From Enterobacter sp. R4-368 (lineage in GTDB: Bacteria; Pseudomonadota; Gammaproteobacteria; Enterobacterales; Enterobacteriaceae), in NCBI RefSeq assembly GCF_000410515.1, contig NC_021500.1:1488001-1552000 (forward strand): a stretch of DNA of 64,000 bases, read 5' to 3'. Positions within the stretch are counted from its first letter, which is position 1; each line of letters starts with the position of its first letter. Below, piece after piece: positions 1-9,262 of this stretch. The translations under genes and the position numbers were made by a program. The notes under the pieces were generated by a model. It worked only from the letters and a program-made list of their open reading frames with translations, had not been told where the DNA came from and did not search any database.

Positions 1-291
1 AAAGGTGCGGGTAAAGATGCGCGTAAACGTCTGCTGCGAATCAAAACCGTACTTCAGGCAAATGTCGTAAACCTTCTGATCGGTATTACGTAAATCGCGC
101 GCAGCGAGAGATAATTTGCGCGTGCGAATATAGCGCCCCAGACTCTCCCCTTTATAGTGCAAGAAAAGCCGTTGCAGATGCCATTTGGAATAGCCCGCAT
201 GCGCTGCAATATCATCAATACGTAATGGTTGATGGAGATTGTCGTCGATCCACTCGACGATGGTGTCGATAACCTGAGCGGAAATAGTCAT
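1..291 (-). CDS. ramA: RamA, AraC/XylS-type global activator (3' end outside window)
   Basis: Small single-domain AraC-type regulator of the MarA/SoxS/Rob/RamA group, which activates efflux (acrAB-tolC) and lowers porin expression through marbox promoters. The reverse strand reads 97 codons from an ATG at 291 and is still open at base 1; RamA is about 113 residues, so roughly 16 residues are missing. Visible are the first HTH (HAGYSKWHLQRLF, near residues 31-43) and the start of the second (CLKYGFDSQQTFTRIF). It lies 38 bp downstream of romA on the same strand, the romA-ramA order known from Klebsiella and Enterobacter. Expression is expected to be limited by RamR acting at the palindrome at 1488-1507. 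The N-terminal sequence closely matches RamA rather than MarA or SoxS. Confidence 0.93.
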   Translation of the reverse strand, partial: MTISAQVIDTIVEWIDDNLHQPLRIDDIAAHAGYSKWHLQRLFLHYKGESLGRYIRTRKLSLAARDLRNTDQKVYDICLKYGFDSQQTFTRIFTRTF

Positions 292-329
292 ACTGCGATC
301 CCCCTCTGCTCTTCGATTAATAAACGGGT

Positions 330-1430
330 TTATTCCCACCAGGCGCGGAAAACTTGCGCAGTGTCAGCCGCAAGCACCGGTTCGCCCAGCCTCGGTGTCA
401 GTAAGCGATAGCTTTTGTCCCGGCTTGCTGCCGCCAGCCGTTTGTACGGATCGTCCCAGGTATGTTTTGCCAACACAAAACGCCCCGCATGGCCCGGCAG
501 AACCGCGCGAGCGTTAAGTTCCTGAGCTGCCAGCGCAGTCTCTTCCGGCATCATATGAATGTACTTCCAGTCTTCGTCGTACTGACCATTTTCCATAATC
601 GCCAGGTCAACCACGCCAAACTGTTCACCAATCGCTTTGAAATGCGGGCCATAGCCGCTATCGCCACTGTAATAAACGTTTTGCGTGGCGGTCGTGAACA
701 TAAAGCTGGCCCACAATGTCTGATTACGTTTCAGACCGCGCCCGGAAAAGTGGCGCGCAGGTAAAACGTGCACAGCCAAATCGTCGCTCACCACCACTTT
801 CTGCTGCCAGTCAGCTTCCTGAATGATTGCCGGATCCATTCCCCAGTAACGCAGGTGCGAACCCACACCGAGTGGCGTCACCACTTTTTTGATTTTCGGC
901 ATCAGCGCCTTGATTGTGGCGTAATCCAGGTGGTCATAGTGATCGTGCGAAATAATCAGCAGATCGATCTCCGGCATATTTTGCGCCGTCCAAAGATCGT
1001 TACCGGCAAACGCCTTATTGAGAAATGAAAATGGCGCCGCGTAATTACTCAGGATCGGATCGATCAGAATGCGCTTGCCCGCCAGTTGCAAATACCAGGA
1101 CGAATGCCCCATCCACACCAGCGTATCCTGTTCAAGCGGCAGGCTGGCCAGATCGGTGTTCACCGTCGGTAACGGTTGCTGTGGACGCGCGTTCTCGCGT
1201 TTAGTGACCAGAAAATCCCACCATGCTGCCAGCATATTTTTCTTTCCGGTAAAACCGGGAGTCGGCAACTGGTTTTGAAACTTCCCGTCACGATAATGCG
1301 GTGATTTTTCGACTTCAGTAAGCTGTTCGCCCTGCGGGAGTTGGCCAAATCCGGCATTCAGAACAAAAGGTAAACTTGCGGCAGAGGCAACGAGCATAAC
1401 AAGAACCACGCTGAAAATGAGACGCTTCAT
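330..1430 (-). CDS. romA: RomA, metallo-beta-lactamase-fold protein
   Basis: About 366 residues. An N-terminal hydrophobic segment (MKRLIFSVVLVMLVASAASL) looks like a signal peptide or membrane anchor. The MBL-fold metal motif HDHYDH is near residue 165, with later ligands plausible in the SGDSGYG and LPGHAG segments. It belongs to the RomA/NAPE-PLD-like branch, and its physiological substrate is not known. The ATG at 1430 was chosen over an upstream in-frame TTG because a GTCAGGAT ribosome site precedes it and it begins the hydrophobic stretch. It is cotranscribed with ramA and divergent from ramR. Historically named as a repressor of outer-membrane proteins, though in related species that effect is largely due to the adjoining ramA. 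Confidence 0.88.
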   Translation of the reverse strand: MKRLIFSVVLVMLVASAASLPFVLNAGFGQLPQGEQLTEVEKSPHYRDGKFQNQLPTPGFTGKKNMLAAWWDFLVTKRENARPQQPLPTVNTDLASLPLEQDTLVWMGHSSWYLQLAGKRILIDPILSNYAAPFSFLNKAFAGNDLWTAQNMPEIDLLIISHDHYDHLDYATIKALMPKIKKVVTPLGVGSHLRYWGMDPAIIQEADWQQKVVVSDDLAVHVLPARHFSGRGLKRNQTLWASFMFTTATQNVYYSGDSGYGPHFKAIGEQFGVVDLAIMENGQYDEDWKYIHMMPEETALAAQELNARAVLPGHAGRFVLAKHTWDDPYKRLAAASRDKSYRLLTPRLGEPVLAADTAQVFRAWWE

Positions 1431-1487
1431 ATCCTGACCCGACAAAATCGATCCATTCCGTAGATACGACGCTGGTTAAACTTGATT

Positions 1488-1507
1488 ATGAGTGAGTAAG
1501 CACTCAT
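1488..1507. promoter_or_regulatory. RamR operator palindrome
   Basis: Perfect 7-bp inverted repeat ATGAGTG-N6-CACTCAT between divergent romA-ramA and ramR. It is the same sequence and spacing as the RamR site described in Salmonella and Klebsiella, so RamR is expected to bind here and repress romA-ramA and probably itself. Confidence 0.88.
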
Positions 1508-1622
1508 TATAGAAAGCAACGCTCAACCGTCAAGATCATTTTTTTTCTATGACATTCGACGTTGCAGCGTTACAGAGGGCATGTTTCAATCGTGGTTTTT
1601 ACAATCTGAGAGGAAAAGTGTA

Positions 1623-2213
1623 GTGGCTCGTCCAAAGAGTGAAGATAAAAAACTGGCGTTACTGGAAGCGGCTACCGAAGCCATTGCACAGTCGGGGATC
1701 GCTGCCTCCACCGCGTTAATCGCCCGCAATGCGGGTGTTGCGGAAGGGACGCTGTTTCGCTACTTCGCCACCAAAGACGATCTGCTCAACGCACTTTACC
1801 TGCATCTGAAAAGCGATCTGTGCGGCACCATGCTGGCGAATATTGATCTCTCGATCAACGACTCCAGGCACCACACGCAATGCATCTGGAACAGCTATAT
1901 CGACTGGGGCATCCGCCACCCGAATGGCCACTGCGCCGTACGCCAGATTGCTGTCAGCGACAAACTCACCGACGCAACCCGCCAGCAAGTCGCGGAAATT
2001 TTTCCGGAGCTGCATGAGTTATGCCATCGTTCGGTACGGCCGGTGTTTCTGACCGATGAATACTCCCCTTTTGGCGATGCGATTTTCCTGTCGATGGCGG
2101 ACACCACGATCACTTTCGCCAGCCGGGATGCTTCTCGCATCACCGATTTTAAGCGCCTTGGCTTCGAAGCCATGTGGCGTGCGCTGGCCATTGAGGAAAA
2201 TAATGGACAGTAA
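1623..2213 (+). CDS. ramR: RamR, TetR-family repressor of romA-ramA
   Basis: TetR-type repressor of about 196 residues. The HTH lies in the first 50 residues ([20 protein letters not shown]), followed by an alpha-helical ligand-binding domain; known RamR proteins bind bile acids and drugs. The GTG at 1623 was chosen because a GAGAGGA ribosome site sits 8 bp upstream and because known RamR begins [10 protein letters not shown]; an in-frame ATG at 1581 would add 14 unconserved residues. It is divergent from romA-ramA with the palindrome at 1488-1507 between them. Its 3' end overlaps the next gene by 11 bp, suggesting coupled translation. No disruption is visible, so the repressor looks intact. 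Confidence 0.92.
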   Translation: MARPKSEDKKLALLEAATEAIAQSGIAASTALIARNAGVAEGTLFRYFATKDDLLNALYLHLKSDLCGTMLANIDLSINDSRHHTQCIWNSYIDWGIRHPNGHCAVRQIAVSDKLTDATRQQVAEIFPELHELCHRSVRPVFLTDEYSPFGDAIFLSMADTTITFASRDASRITDFKRLGFEAMWRALAIEENNGQ

Positions 2214-2568
2214 AACCCTGCAAGCGAGCGCGCACCGTATTGCGCTCGAACTGCCCTTCACCGAACATTGCTGGCCGTTTGGGCCGGAACATGACGTGTT
2301 CAAAGTGTGCGGGAAGATTTTTATGATGACCACCACCGCGCACGGCAGGCCGATGGTGACGATGAAAGCCGAGCCGCAAAAATCGCTGCTCAACCAGCAG
2401 ATCTACCCCAGCATTGAGCCGGGGTATCACATGAACAAAAAACACTGGATCTCGGTATTCGCTGGCGACGACATCGACGAATCGCTGCTCGCGTTCCTGA
2501 TTCAGGAATCATGGAACCGCGTGGTCGACGGCTTGCCGCGCAAAGATCAAAAACGTCTGCGCCCTTAA
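2203..2568 (+). CDS. MmcQ/YjbR family protein
   Basis: 121-residue protein of the MmcQ/YjbR family, a small CyaY-like alpha/beta fold of unknown biochemical role, often annotated as DNA-binding. Typical family features are the GKIF core strand, the KAEPQKS segment and the [10 protein letters not shown] motif. The ATG at 2203 lies inside the last codons of ramR, an 11-bp overlap, so the two are probably cotranscribed and this protein may be co-controlled with RamR. Length agrees with E. coli YjbR (118 residues). Its 3' end overlaps the convergent regulator gene by 4 bp. Confidence 0.8.
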   Translation: MDSKTLQASAHRIALELPFTEHCWPFGPEHDVFKVCGKIFMMTTTAHGRPMVTMKAEPQKSLLNQQIYPSIEPGYHMNKKHWISVFAGDDIDESLLAFLIQESWNRVVDGLPRKDQKRLRP

Positions 2569-3437
2569 GCGTTTTCCGCCAGCCAGTTCAACGCCTTTTC
2601 ACCGGCCTCATCCACCGGCAGATAAACCAGCAGCCGCGAGCCGTTACGCGGTGCTGAGTACCAGTACATTTGCTGAAGTGAAAACTCGCCTAACTGCGGA
2701 TGGTTAAAGATTTTTACCTTATTTTCCACACCGCGCACGTCCAGATGCTTGCGCCACAACGCTTCAAATTCCGCAGAAGCCGCACAAAACCGCGCCAGCT
2801 TCGCTTCCCACACCGCATCGCCCCGGTGCTCGGCCATGGCCGCGCGGAAATAGGCGACAAAGGTCTGTAACACGCTCTCATCATAGCCGAGCCGGGTACG
2901 CCATTGCGGGTGGGTGAGATAAAGATAAATACAGTTGCGATCATCGTCGGGGATTTCGCTGAAATTAACCCCCATCAGGCGCTCAAAACCGGCATTCCAC
3001 GCCACAATGTCAAAGTTGGTTTTCTGAATACTGGCCGGTTGCGGCAGCAGGCTATCCAGCAAACGCCGGGTGCCTTCACTGATGCCTTCACACTGCGGCG
3101 TATTCAGCGCTTCCGTTGGCGTTAGCCCGGCCAGCAAAAACAGATGGCGGGTTTCCGTTGGCGAACACTGCAAAGCAGCGGCAATCGCCTGCAACACGGT
3201 AGCGGAAGGATTGACGTCCCTGCCCTGTTCAAGCCAGGTATACCAGGTGACACCCACATCCGCCAGCAGCGCCACCTCTTCACGCCGCAGCCCCGGCGTG
3301 CGCCGACGCGTACTGCGCGGCAACCCCAGCCGCTGCGGATCGAGGCTTTCCCGCCGCGCACGTAAAAACGCACCAAGCTGTTTGCGGTTCTCATCGAGCA
3401 CCGTCAGTTCCGGGATCTTTTCGACCATCGACGTCAT
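2565..3437 (-). CDS. XRE-family regulator with MmyB-type ligand-binding domain
   Basis: About 290 residues. An N-terminal Cro/C1-type HTH occupies roughly residues 15-80, including the [20 protein letters not shown] stretch typical of this group. A C-terminal MmyB-like domain follows ([14 protein letters not shown] and later YWYSAP). Such regulators usually sit next to a target oxidoreductase or efflux gene. Here the divergent neighbour is a DHA2 multidrug-type exporter and a perfect palindrome lies between them, so local control is likely. Three in-frame ATGs are close together (3452, 3437, 3428); 3437 has a GGAG ribosome site at good spacing. Ligand unknown. Confidence 0.85.
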   Translation of the reverse strand: MTSMVEKIPELTVLDENRKQLGAFLRARRESLDPQRLGLPRSTRRRTPGLRREEVALLADVGVTWYTWLEQGRDVNPSATVLQAIAAALQCSPTETRHLFLLAGLTPTEALNTPQCEGISEGTRRLLDSLLPQPASIQKTNFDIVAWNAGFERLMGVNFSEIPDDDRNCIYLYLTHPQWRTRLGYDESVLQTFVAYFRAAMAEHRGDAVWEAKLARFCAASAEFEALWRKHLDVRGVENKVKIFNHPQLGEFSLQQMYWYSAPRNGSRLLVYLPVDEAGEKALNWLAENA

Positions 3438-3462
3438 AACCATCTCCAGCATGGTAGTGCCA

Positions 3463-3488
3463 GTACCAGTATAGGCAAGAACTGGTAC
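3463..3488. promoter_or_regulatory. Operator-like palindrome between XRE/MmyB regulator and MFS gene
   Basis: Perfect 8-bp inverted repeat GTACCAGT-N10-ACTGGTAC in the divergent intergenic region. A further imperfect half-site, GTGCCAGT, overlaps it at 3457-3464. Position and symmetry fit a binding site for the adjacent regulator controlling both genes; this is inferred from symmetry and location only. Confidence 0.6.
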
Positions 3489-3545
3489 CCGTTTTTCTGT
3501 TAAGCGATGCTACGTCCATCCGATGAATGACGCAATGGAGTTCCC

Positions 3546-4970
3546 ATGAAAACGTCTGCTGTTTCTCCGGGCCGGGCAGGCCTGATCCTTCTACTGACCG
3601 GGCAGATGCTGCCATTGATTGACACCTCAATTACCAATGTCGCGCTCGACTCCATCACCCTGTCGCTGCACACCACCGCCACACAGCTGGCGCTGATTGT
3701 CGCGCTGTACGGCGTGGCTTTCGCCGTCTGTCTGGCGATGGGCAGTAAACTGGGGGATAACCTCGGTCGCCGGCGTGTGTTTCTATGGGGCGTTGCCCTG
3801 TTTGGTATCGCTTCGCTGTTGTGCGGGCTGGCAAATTCGGTCTCCGCATTGCTTGGCGCGCGAACACTGCAAGGCATGGGTGCGGCGTTGATTGTGCCGC
3901 AGATCCTTGCAACGTTGCATGTCACGCTAAAAGGCACAGCCCACGCGCGCGCCATCAGTCTCTACGGCGGTATTGGCGGCGTGGCGTTTATCATCGGGCA
4001 GATGGGCGGCGGCTGGCTGGTCTCAGCCGATATCGCCGGTCTTGGCTGGCGTAACGCCTTTTTTATCAATGTGCCCATTTGCCTTCTGGTGCTGGCGCTC
4101 AGCCGCCGCTATGTGCCGGAAACGCAAAACGAAACGCGCACGCGAATCGACTGGCAAGGCACGATCGCCCTTGCGATGATCCTCTGCTGCCTGCTGTTCC
4201 CGCTGGCGCTTGGCCCGGAGCTGCACTGGCCCTGGGAAACGAAAGCCGCGCTGCTGGCGCTGATTCCGCTGGCATGGTGGATGCGCACCAGCGCACTGAA
4301 ACAGCAACAAGCGGGTTTAATCCCGCTGCTACCGCCACGCTTACTCAAGCTGCACAGCATCCGTTTCGGGCTGCTGATTGCGTTGCTGTTCTTTAGCGCG
4401 TGGTCGGGTTTTATGTTCTGTATGGCGCTCACGTTGCAAGCAGGAATGGGCATGACGCCGTACCAGTCGGGCAACAGCTTTGTCGCGCTGGGCGTCGCCT
4501 ATTTTGTCTCTGCCTGGTATGCGCCCAAAATGATTGGTCGCTATACCATGCGCACCATTTTACTCACCGGGCTGATAATCCAGGTAAGTGGCCTGCTGGC
4601 ATTAATTGCTACCCTGCAGCTCTCCGGGAGGACGGTGGGTGCGCTGGCGCTCGCGCCGTCTACCGCGCTGATTGGCTATGGCCAGGCGCTGATCGTAAAT
4701 AGCTTTTACCGCATCGGCATGCGCGATATCACCACCCAGGATGCGGGCGCAGGTAGCGCCCTGCTTAGCACGTTGCAACAAGCGACACTCGGCCTGGGTC
4801 CGGCGGTGCTCGGTGGGTTGTTTTTGCATCTTGTCGGCCAGTCGCAAGGCAACTACAGCACGGCGCTGAGTGGTTTTCTGGCAACAGAAGTGGTGATGAT
4901 GCTGGTACTGGCCGCAGCGGCAGTGAGCGCACGCCATCAACTGGCGCCGCGCTGCCCGGCTAACTCCTGA
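3546..4970 (+). CDS. DHA2-family MFS transporter (EmrB/QacA type)
   Basis: 474-residue inner-membrane protein of the major facilitator superfamily, drug:H+ antiporter-2 type with about 14 predicted membrane segments. Visible signatures are LIDTSITNVAL near residue 25 in helix 1, the loop 2-3 motif GSKLGDNLGRRR near residue 66, and GGWL after helix 5. It would export a hydrophobic or toxic compound using the proton gradient; the substrate cannot be read from sequence. A GGAG ribosome site precedes the ATG. It is divergent from an XRE/MmyB regulator with an operator-like palindrome between them, which suggests induction by a ligand of that regulator. No membrane-fusion partner is adjacent. Confidence 0.85.
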   Translation: MKTSAVSPGRAGLILLLTGQMLPLIDTSITNVALDSITLSLHTTATQLALIVALYGVAFAVCLAMGSKLGDNLGRRRVFLWGVALFGIASLLCGLANSVSALLGARTLQGMGAALIVPQILATLHVTLKGTAHARAISLYGGIGGVAFIIGQMGGGWLVSADIAGLGWRNAFFINVPICLLVLALSRRYVPETQNETRTRIDWQGTIALAMILCCLLFPLALGPELHWPWETKAALLALIPLAWWMRTSALKQQQAGLIPLLPPRLLKLHSIRFGLLIALLFFSAWSGFMFCMALTLQAGMGMTPYQSGNSFVALGVAYFVSAWYAPKMIGRYTMRTILLTGLIIQVSGLLALIATLQLSGRTVGALALAPSTALIGYGQALIVNSFYRIGMRDITTQDAGAGSALLSTLQQATLGLGPAVLGGLFLHLVGQSQGNYSTALSGFLATEVVMMLVLAAAAVSARHQLAPRCPANS

Positions 4971-5036
4971 TTCGCGCTATCCGCAGGCGTAAAAAGGGGA
5001 TAATGTTATCTCCTTGTTAACAAAGGGAGCGCCGTA

Positions 5037-5834
5037 GTGGAACTTGATATTTACCAGGTGGACGCGTTCAGTACGCGTCCTTTTTCCGGTAACCCGGCAG
5101 CGGTATGCATGACACCGCAGGGGCTATCTGCCGCATTAATGCAGCAGATAGCCGAAGAGATGGCGGTATCCGAAACCGCGTTTTTAAACCTTGCGGACAA
5201 TAACCTGCGCTGGTTTACGCCGCAGGCCGAAGTCGATTTATGCGGCCACGGCACGCTGGCAACCGCACATATTCTGCGCCAGAACGGGCGGCTTGCCGAA
5301 GGCGATGCCATCACCTTTCACACCCTTTCCGGCCCGCTGACGGCAACCGCCGCAGCGCAGGGCATTGAGCTTGATTTCCCGCTACTGACGCCGCACATGC
5401 AGCCCGAAGCGCCAGCGGAATTACTCAAGGCACTCCGACTGGCGCATGAACAGGTGAGTGGTTACGGTTTGTTCGGCACGAAGCAACTGGTGGTGGTCGA
5501 GGATGCGCAATTAATTTACGCACTCACGCCTGATTTTGCGGCGCTTCGCACCTTGCCAGGCCGCGGCGTGGCAGTCACCGCGCCCGGTCAGGATGAGTAT
5601 GATTGCGTCTCGCGCTACTTCGCCCCGTGGGTGGGGGTGAATGAAGATCCGGTGACCGGCTCCGCGCACTGTGCGCTGGCGGCCTACTGGTCGGCGCGGT
5701 TGGGTAAGCGCTCGCTTACCGCCTTCCAGGCCTCACCGCGCGGCGGCGTTTTAGCGCTGGCGCTCAGGGAAAATGGGCGCGTGCTGATCGGTGGCGGTGC
5801 GCATACGGTGCTGGCCGGCACGTTACGGCTTTGA
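5037..5834 (+). CDS. PhzF family isomerase-like protein
   Basis: 265-residue member of the PhzF family (diaminopimelate-epimerase-like double fold), whose best known member isomerises an intermediate of phenazine synthesis; most enterobacterial relatives have unknown substrates. Family hallmarks are the N-terminal VDAFSTRPFSGNPAAV, the conserved Glu in AVSETAFL that acts as general acid/base in PhzF, LCGHGTLATAH and DPVTGSAHCALA. Start is a GTG with an AAGGGAG ribosome site about 9 bp upstream; no nearby in-frame ATG fits better. No other phenazine genes are present. Its end overlaps the convergent DMT transporter by 12 bp. Confidence 0.87.
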   Translation: MELDIYQVDAFSTRPFSGNPAAVCMTPQGLSAALMQQIAEEMAVSETAFLNLADNNLRWFTPQAEVDLCGHGTLATAHILRQNGRLAEGDAITFHTLSGPLTATAAAQGIELDFPLLTPHMQPEAPAELLKALRLAHEQVSGYGLFGTKQLVVVEDAQLIYALTPDFAALRTLPGRGVAVTAPGQDEYDCVSRYFAPWVGVNEDPVTGSAHCALAAYWSARLGKRSLTAFQASPRGGVLALALRENGRVLIGGGAHTVLAGTLRL

Positions 5835-6692
5835 CGGTAGACGCGCAATCATCCGCCAGCGGAACCAAATCTGCGCCAGCAGGATCAACACGCCGCCAAG
5901 GATTTTTTGCAGCGGTAAGCGCTCACCGTACCAAATCGAAGCGGCGATCACCGTCAGTAAGGGTTCCAGCACCATAATGATGGCAGCGCTGGCGACGGCA
6001 GCATATTTTTGCCCTTGCAGCTGCAGGCCAAACCTGAGGCTTGTGGCAATTAAAATGCTCGCCGCCAGCCACATCGCCGTGGTGCTGGTAAAGGGTTGAG
6101 TCCAGGACTCAAACAGCGCAGAAATCACCAGCCCGGCAATACCGGTGATCGCAAGCTGTACCGCCGTGAGCGGCAGCAGCGGCACTTCTCTGGCACAGCG
6201 GCTGGTGTAGCAAAAATAGATCGACTGCACGAACGCCGTCAGCAAAAACCAGCCCTGGCTGGCATGAAACGTGATGGGCATGTGCAGGCTCAGCAGCGCT
6301 AACCCAATAATGGCGACCGGCAAACACTCCCAGTAGGCGCGCGCCGGACGGTTTTTTAGCATCACCCAGGCCACCAGCGGCACAAACAGCATCGACAGGC
6401 TCATGATAAATGCCCCCTCGCCCAGCGATGGCGTGGTCGATACCGACCAGATCCACAGGCAAAGGTTGAGCGCCATCCATACGCCGCTTATCACCACCTG
6501 ACGCACTTTTTCCAGCGCGATGCGTTGCCCGCGGCAAAACGGCAGCAGCACCAGCGCCGCGCCAAAAAAGCGCAGCCCAAGAAAGGCGAAAACCGGCATT
6601 CCGCTAATGGCTTCGCGCGAGAAAATCCACCCGCAGGCGGCGATAAGTGTGGTCAGAACCAGAAATAAATCAGCTTGTCGTTGCCGGGTCAT
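5823..6692 (-). CDS. EamA/DMT-family permease
   Basis: 289 residues, a drug/metabolite transporter with two EamA repeats and about ten hydrophobic segments. Visible features are the first helix (LFLVLTTLIAACGWIFSREA), the SLGEGAFIMSLSMLFVPL helix, and the second-repeat helix VLEPLLTVIAA with the YGERL loop, all typical of RhaT/YdcZ-like exporters. It probably exports an amino acid or metabolite across the inner membrane; substrate unknown. The ATG has a GGGAG ribosome site upstream. It ends inside the convergent PhzF gene, and is followed upstream on the same strand by a LacI-type regulator gene separated by a terminator. Confidence 0.85.
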   Translation of the reverse strand: MTRQRQADLFLVLTTLIAACGWIFSREAISGMPVFAFLGLRFFGAALVLLPFCRGQRIALEKVRQVVISGVWMALNLCLWIWSVSTTPSLGEGAFIMSLSMLFVPLVAWVMLKNRPARAYWECLPVAIIGLALLSLHMPITFHASQGWFLLTAFVQSIYFCYTSRCAREVPLLPLTAVQLAITGIAGLVISALFESWTQPFTSTTAMWLAASILIATSLRFGLQLQGQKYAAVASAAIIMVLEPLLTVIAASIWYGERLPLQKILGGVLILLAQIWFRWRMIARLPSKP

Positions 6693-6712
6693 GGCAAGGC
6701 TCCCTGAGCAAT

Positions 6713-6736
6713 AAAAAAGCCAGCGCGACGGCTGGC
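6713..6736 (-). terminator. Terminator of LacI-type regulator gene
   Basis: On the minus strand a 6-bp GC stem (GCCAGC / GCTGGC, 6-nt loop) is followed by a run of six T. It lies between the end of the LacI-type gene and the start of the DMT gene, so it separates the two units. Confidence 0.75.
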
Positions 6737-6766
6737 GAAATCTTTACACACATCATGCCTGAAATG

Positions 6767-7747
6767 TCAGGCGCTGGCGCGGGAAATATAACGCCAGTCC
6801 ATGATTACGCTTTCTGGCGGGCTGTCCGGGTTATCAATGCGGTTCAGCAACAGCCGTACGGCTTCGCGCCCCATCGCCTGTGAAGGTTGCTCGATAGTGC
6901 TGAGCGGCGGCGTAACCATTTCTGCCAGTTCAGTGCCATCGAAACCGACCACCGCGATATCCTGCGGCATTGTCAGCCCGGCTTCATGGATCGCCAGCAG
7001 CGCCCCGGCGGCCAGCGTATCGGAAACGGCAAACACCGCGTCCGGGCGTTGCGGCGCATTAAGCAGTTGCTGCATCGCGGTTTTCCCGGCGCTGAAACTC
7101 AAATCGCGGGCGTACGCCACATTTTCATAGCGCAGGCGTTTTGCCTGTAAACCGCTCCGGTAGCCGCGTTCACGCAGCCGGGCATATTTATAGCTCAGAT
7201 CGTGGTTAATCATGGCAATGCGCTGGCAGCCGCGCTCAACTAAGCGGTCAATCACGCAGCAGGCGGCGTCGACATCGTTAATGCCGACGCAGGAGACGTC
7301 GCCGTTATCGGCGTATTCGGCGCATTGCACCCAGGGCGCGGCGCCAATCATGGTGGACAGCTCCGGCAATTTCGCACACGCATCCATGGTGATGATGCCG
7401 TCAACAATCTTGCCCGACAGCAATTTGAGTGCTGAGCGCGAGCGCGCCATGTCCGCACCGGAGTTACACAACAGGATGCGGTACCCGTTTTTTTCCGCCT
7501 CTTCTTCGATGCCCTTCACCACTTCGGCGCAAAACGGGTTACCAATGTTAGAGACCAACACCAGAATCATTGAGCTGCGCGCGGTGCGCAACTGGCGGGC
7601 TAATAAGTTGGGTTGGTACTGGCACGCCTTGATGGCCTGCAATACGCGTTCACGATTTTTCGGTTTCACGGATTCGCTGTTATTCAGCACACGTGAAACC
7701 GTTGCTACGGAAACGCCCGCCATCCTGGCAATTTTCTGAATGGACAT
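6767..7747 (-). CDS. LacI/GalR-family transcriptional regulator
   Basis: 326 residues. The LacI HTH is at the N terminus (IARMAGVSVATVSRVLNN), followed by the hinge and a periplasmic-binding-protein-like effector domain starting near residue 60 (SMILVLVSNIGNPFCAEVVKGIE). The effector domain resembles that of CytR, which responds to nucleosides, but the similarity is not specific enough to name a ligand. No sugar or nucleoside catabolic gene adjoins it: upstream is pheP in the same direction and downstream a DMT exporter behind a terminator. The target is therefore unclear and may be distant. The ribosome site is weak. Confidence 0.85.
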   Translation of the reverse strand: MSIQKIARMAGVSVATVSRVLNNSESVKPKNRERVLQAIKACQYQPNLLARQLRTARSSMILVLVSNIGNPFCAEVVKGIEEEAEKNGYRILLCNSGADMARSRSALKLLSGKIVDGIITMDACAKLPELSTMIGAAPWVQCAEYADNGDVSCVGINDVDAACCVIDRLVERGCQRIAMINHDLSYKYARLRERGYRSGLQAKRLRYENVAYARDLSFSAGKTAMQQLLNAPQRPDAVFAVSDTLAAGALLAIHEAGLTMPQDIAVVGFDGTELAEMVTPPLSTIEQPSQAMGREAVRLLLNRIDNPDSPPESVIMDWRYISRASA

Positions 7748-7864
7748 AACAACAATATATTCTGCGATTGGCCATAAGATCCGAGGCTATCACAGTTGAG
7801 ACATAGACATCATCACCCGTCCGGCAGGCCGCAGCCCACCGGATCTGGTAGGGAGTCGCGCGAA

Positions 7865-9262
7865 TTACCCGCGCTTCGGCGTACGACGCAGCAGTTTGAA
7901 AGCGACAAACAGGAACACAATCCATACCGGCAGCAACACCGCTGACAGGCGCATATCGTCCATCGTGCACATCAAAACGAGGATCATCAGCATGAAGCCA
8001 ATGCACAGATAGTTACCCGCCGGAAAGAGCAGCGCTTTAAACTGCGGATCGCGCCCTTTGCGGCGCATCGCCGCGCGGAATTTCAGGTGCGCCAGTGAAA
8101 TCATGATCCAGTTCAGCAGCAGCGTCGCCACCACCAGCGCCATCAGCATGGCGAAGGCTTTTTGCGGCAGCAGATAGTTAACCAACACCACCAGCGAGGT
8201 GATAGCCCCCGAGAGAAACAGCGAATTCACCGGCACACCACGGCGGCTGACGCGCGTCAAAAAGGCCGGCGCGTTGCCCTGTACCGACAAACCAAACAGC
8301 ATACGGCTATTAGAATAGACACCGCTGTTATACACCGACAGGGACGCCACCAGGATGACGAAATTGAGCGCCGATGCCACCAGATTGCTGTCAAGTTCGT
8401 GGAAAATCATCACAAACGGGCTGCTGTTAGCTTTGACGTCAATCCACGGATAGAGCGCCAATAGCACCACCAGTGAGCCGATATAGAAAAGTAAAATGCG
8501 GTACACCACCTGGTTAACCGCTTTCGGAATGGTGGTGTGCGGCTCGCTGGCTTCCGCGGCGGTAATGCCGATCAGTTCCAGGCCGCCAAAAGAGAACATA
8601 ATCACTGCCAGCGCGAGGATAAGCCCGTGCCAGCCGGTGGCGAAAAAGCCGTTATAGCGCCAGAGGTTATCGAAGCTGGCGCGCTCACCGCCGTGGCCGG
8701 TAAACAGCATCCACAAGCCAAAGCCAATCATGCCGATAATTGCCAGCACTTTAATCAGCGCAAACCAGAACTCGGTTTCGCCGTACAAGCGCACATTGAC
8801 GAGGTTGACGGCGTTGATGATGACAAAGAAAGCGGCGGCCCAAATCCAGGTCGGCACGTCCGGGAACCAGTACTGCATGTAGATACCGGCGGCGGTCAGT
8901 TCCGCCATTCCCACCAGCACAAACATCGCCCAGTAGTTCCAGCCAGAGAGGAAACCGGCGAACGGTCCCCAGTATTTGTAGGCGAAATGGGAAAATGAAC
9001 CGGACACCGGCTCTTCAACCACCATTTCACCGAGCTGGCGCATAATCAGAAAAGCGATAACCCCGGCAATGCCGTAGCCCAGTAACACGGCTGGCCCGGC
9101 CATCTGGATCGCAGGGCCAATCCCCAGAAAAAGCCCGGTGCCGATCGCGCCGCCCAGCGCAATCAGCTGAATGTGACGGTTTTTTAAACCTCGTTGTAGT
9201 GTTGGCCCTGCTTCCGACGTGGCATCGGTGCTGCTTCCCGCCGCCTGTGACGCGTTTTTCAC
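7865..9262 (-). CDS. pheP: PheP, phenylalanine-specific permease
   Basis: Inner-membrane amino acid:proton symporter of the APC superfamily (AAT family), about 465 residues and 12 helices. From QRGLKNRHIQLIALGGAIGT onward the sequence closely matches E. coli PheP (458 residues), including GWNYWAMFVLVGMAELTAAG and FSFGGLELIGITAAEA, so the specific name is justified over AroP or ProY. The GTG at 9262 was chosen because the product then begins VKNASQ, like MKNAST in E. coli, and an AAGGGGAAGGA ribosome site precedes it; an ATG at 9307 would add 15 residues. In E. coli pheP lies near nfsB-ybdK, and ybdK is also found in this window. Confidence 0.93.
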   Translation of the reverse strand: MKNASQAAGSSTDATSEAGPTLQRGLKNRHIQLIALGGAIGTGLFLGIGPAIQMAGPAVLLGYGIAGVIAFLIMRQLGEMVVEEPVSGSFSHFAYKYWGPFAGFLSGWNYWAMFVLVGMAELTAAGIYMQYWFPDVPTWIWAAAFFVIINAVNLVNVRLYGETEFWFALIKVLAIIGMIGFGLWMLFTGHGGERASFDNLWRYNGFFATGWHGLILALAVIMFSFGGLELIGITAAEASEPHTTIPKAVNQVVYRILLFYIGSLVVLLALYPWIDVKANSSPFVMIFHELDSNLVASALNFVILVASLSVYNSGVYSNSRMLFGLSVQGNAPAFLTRVSRRGVPVNSLFLSGAITSLVVLVNYLLPQKAFAMLMALVVATLLLNWIMISLAHLKFRAAMRRKGRDPQFKALLFPAGNYLCIGFMLMILVLMCTMDDMRLSAVLLPVWIVFLFVAFKLLRRTPKRG

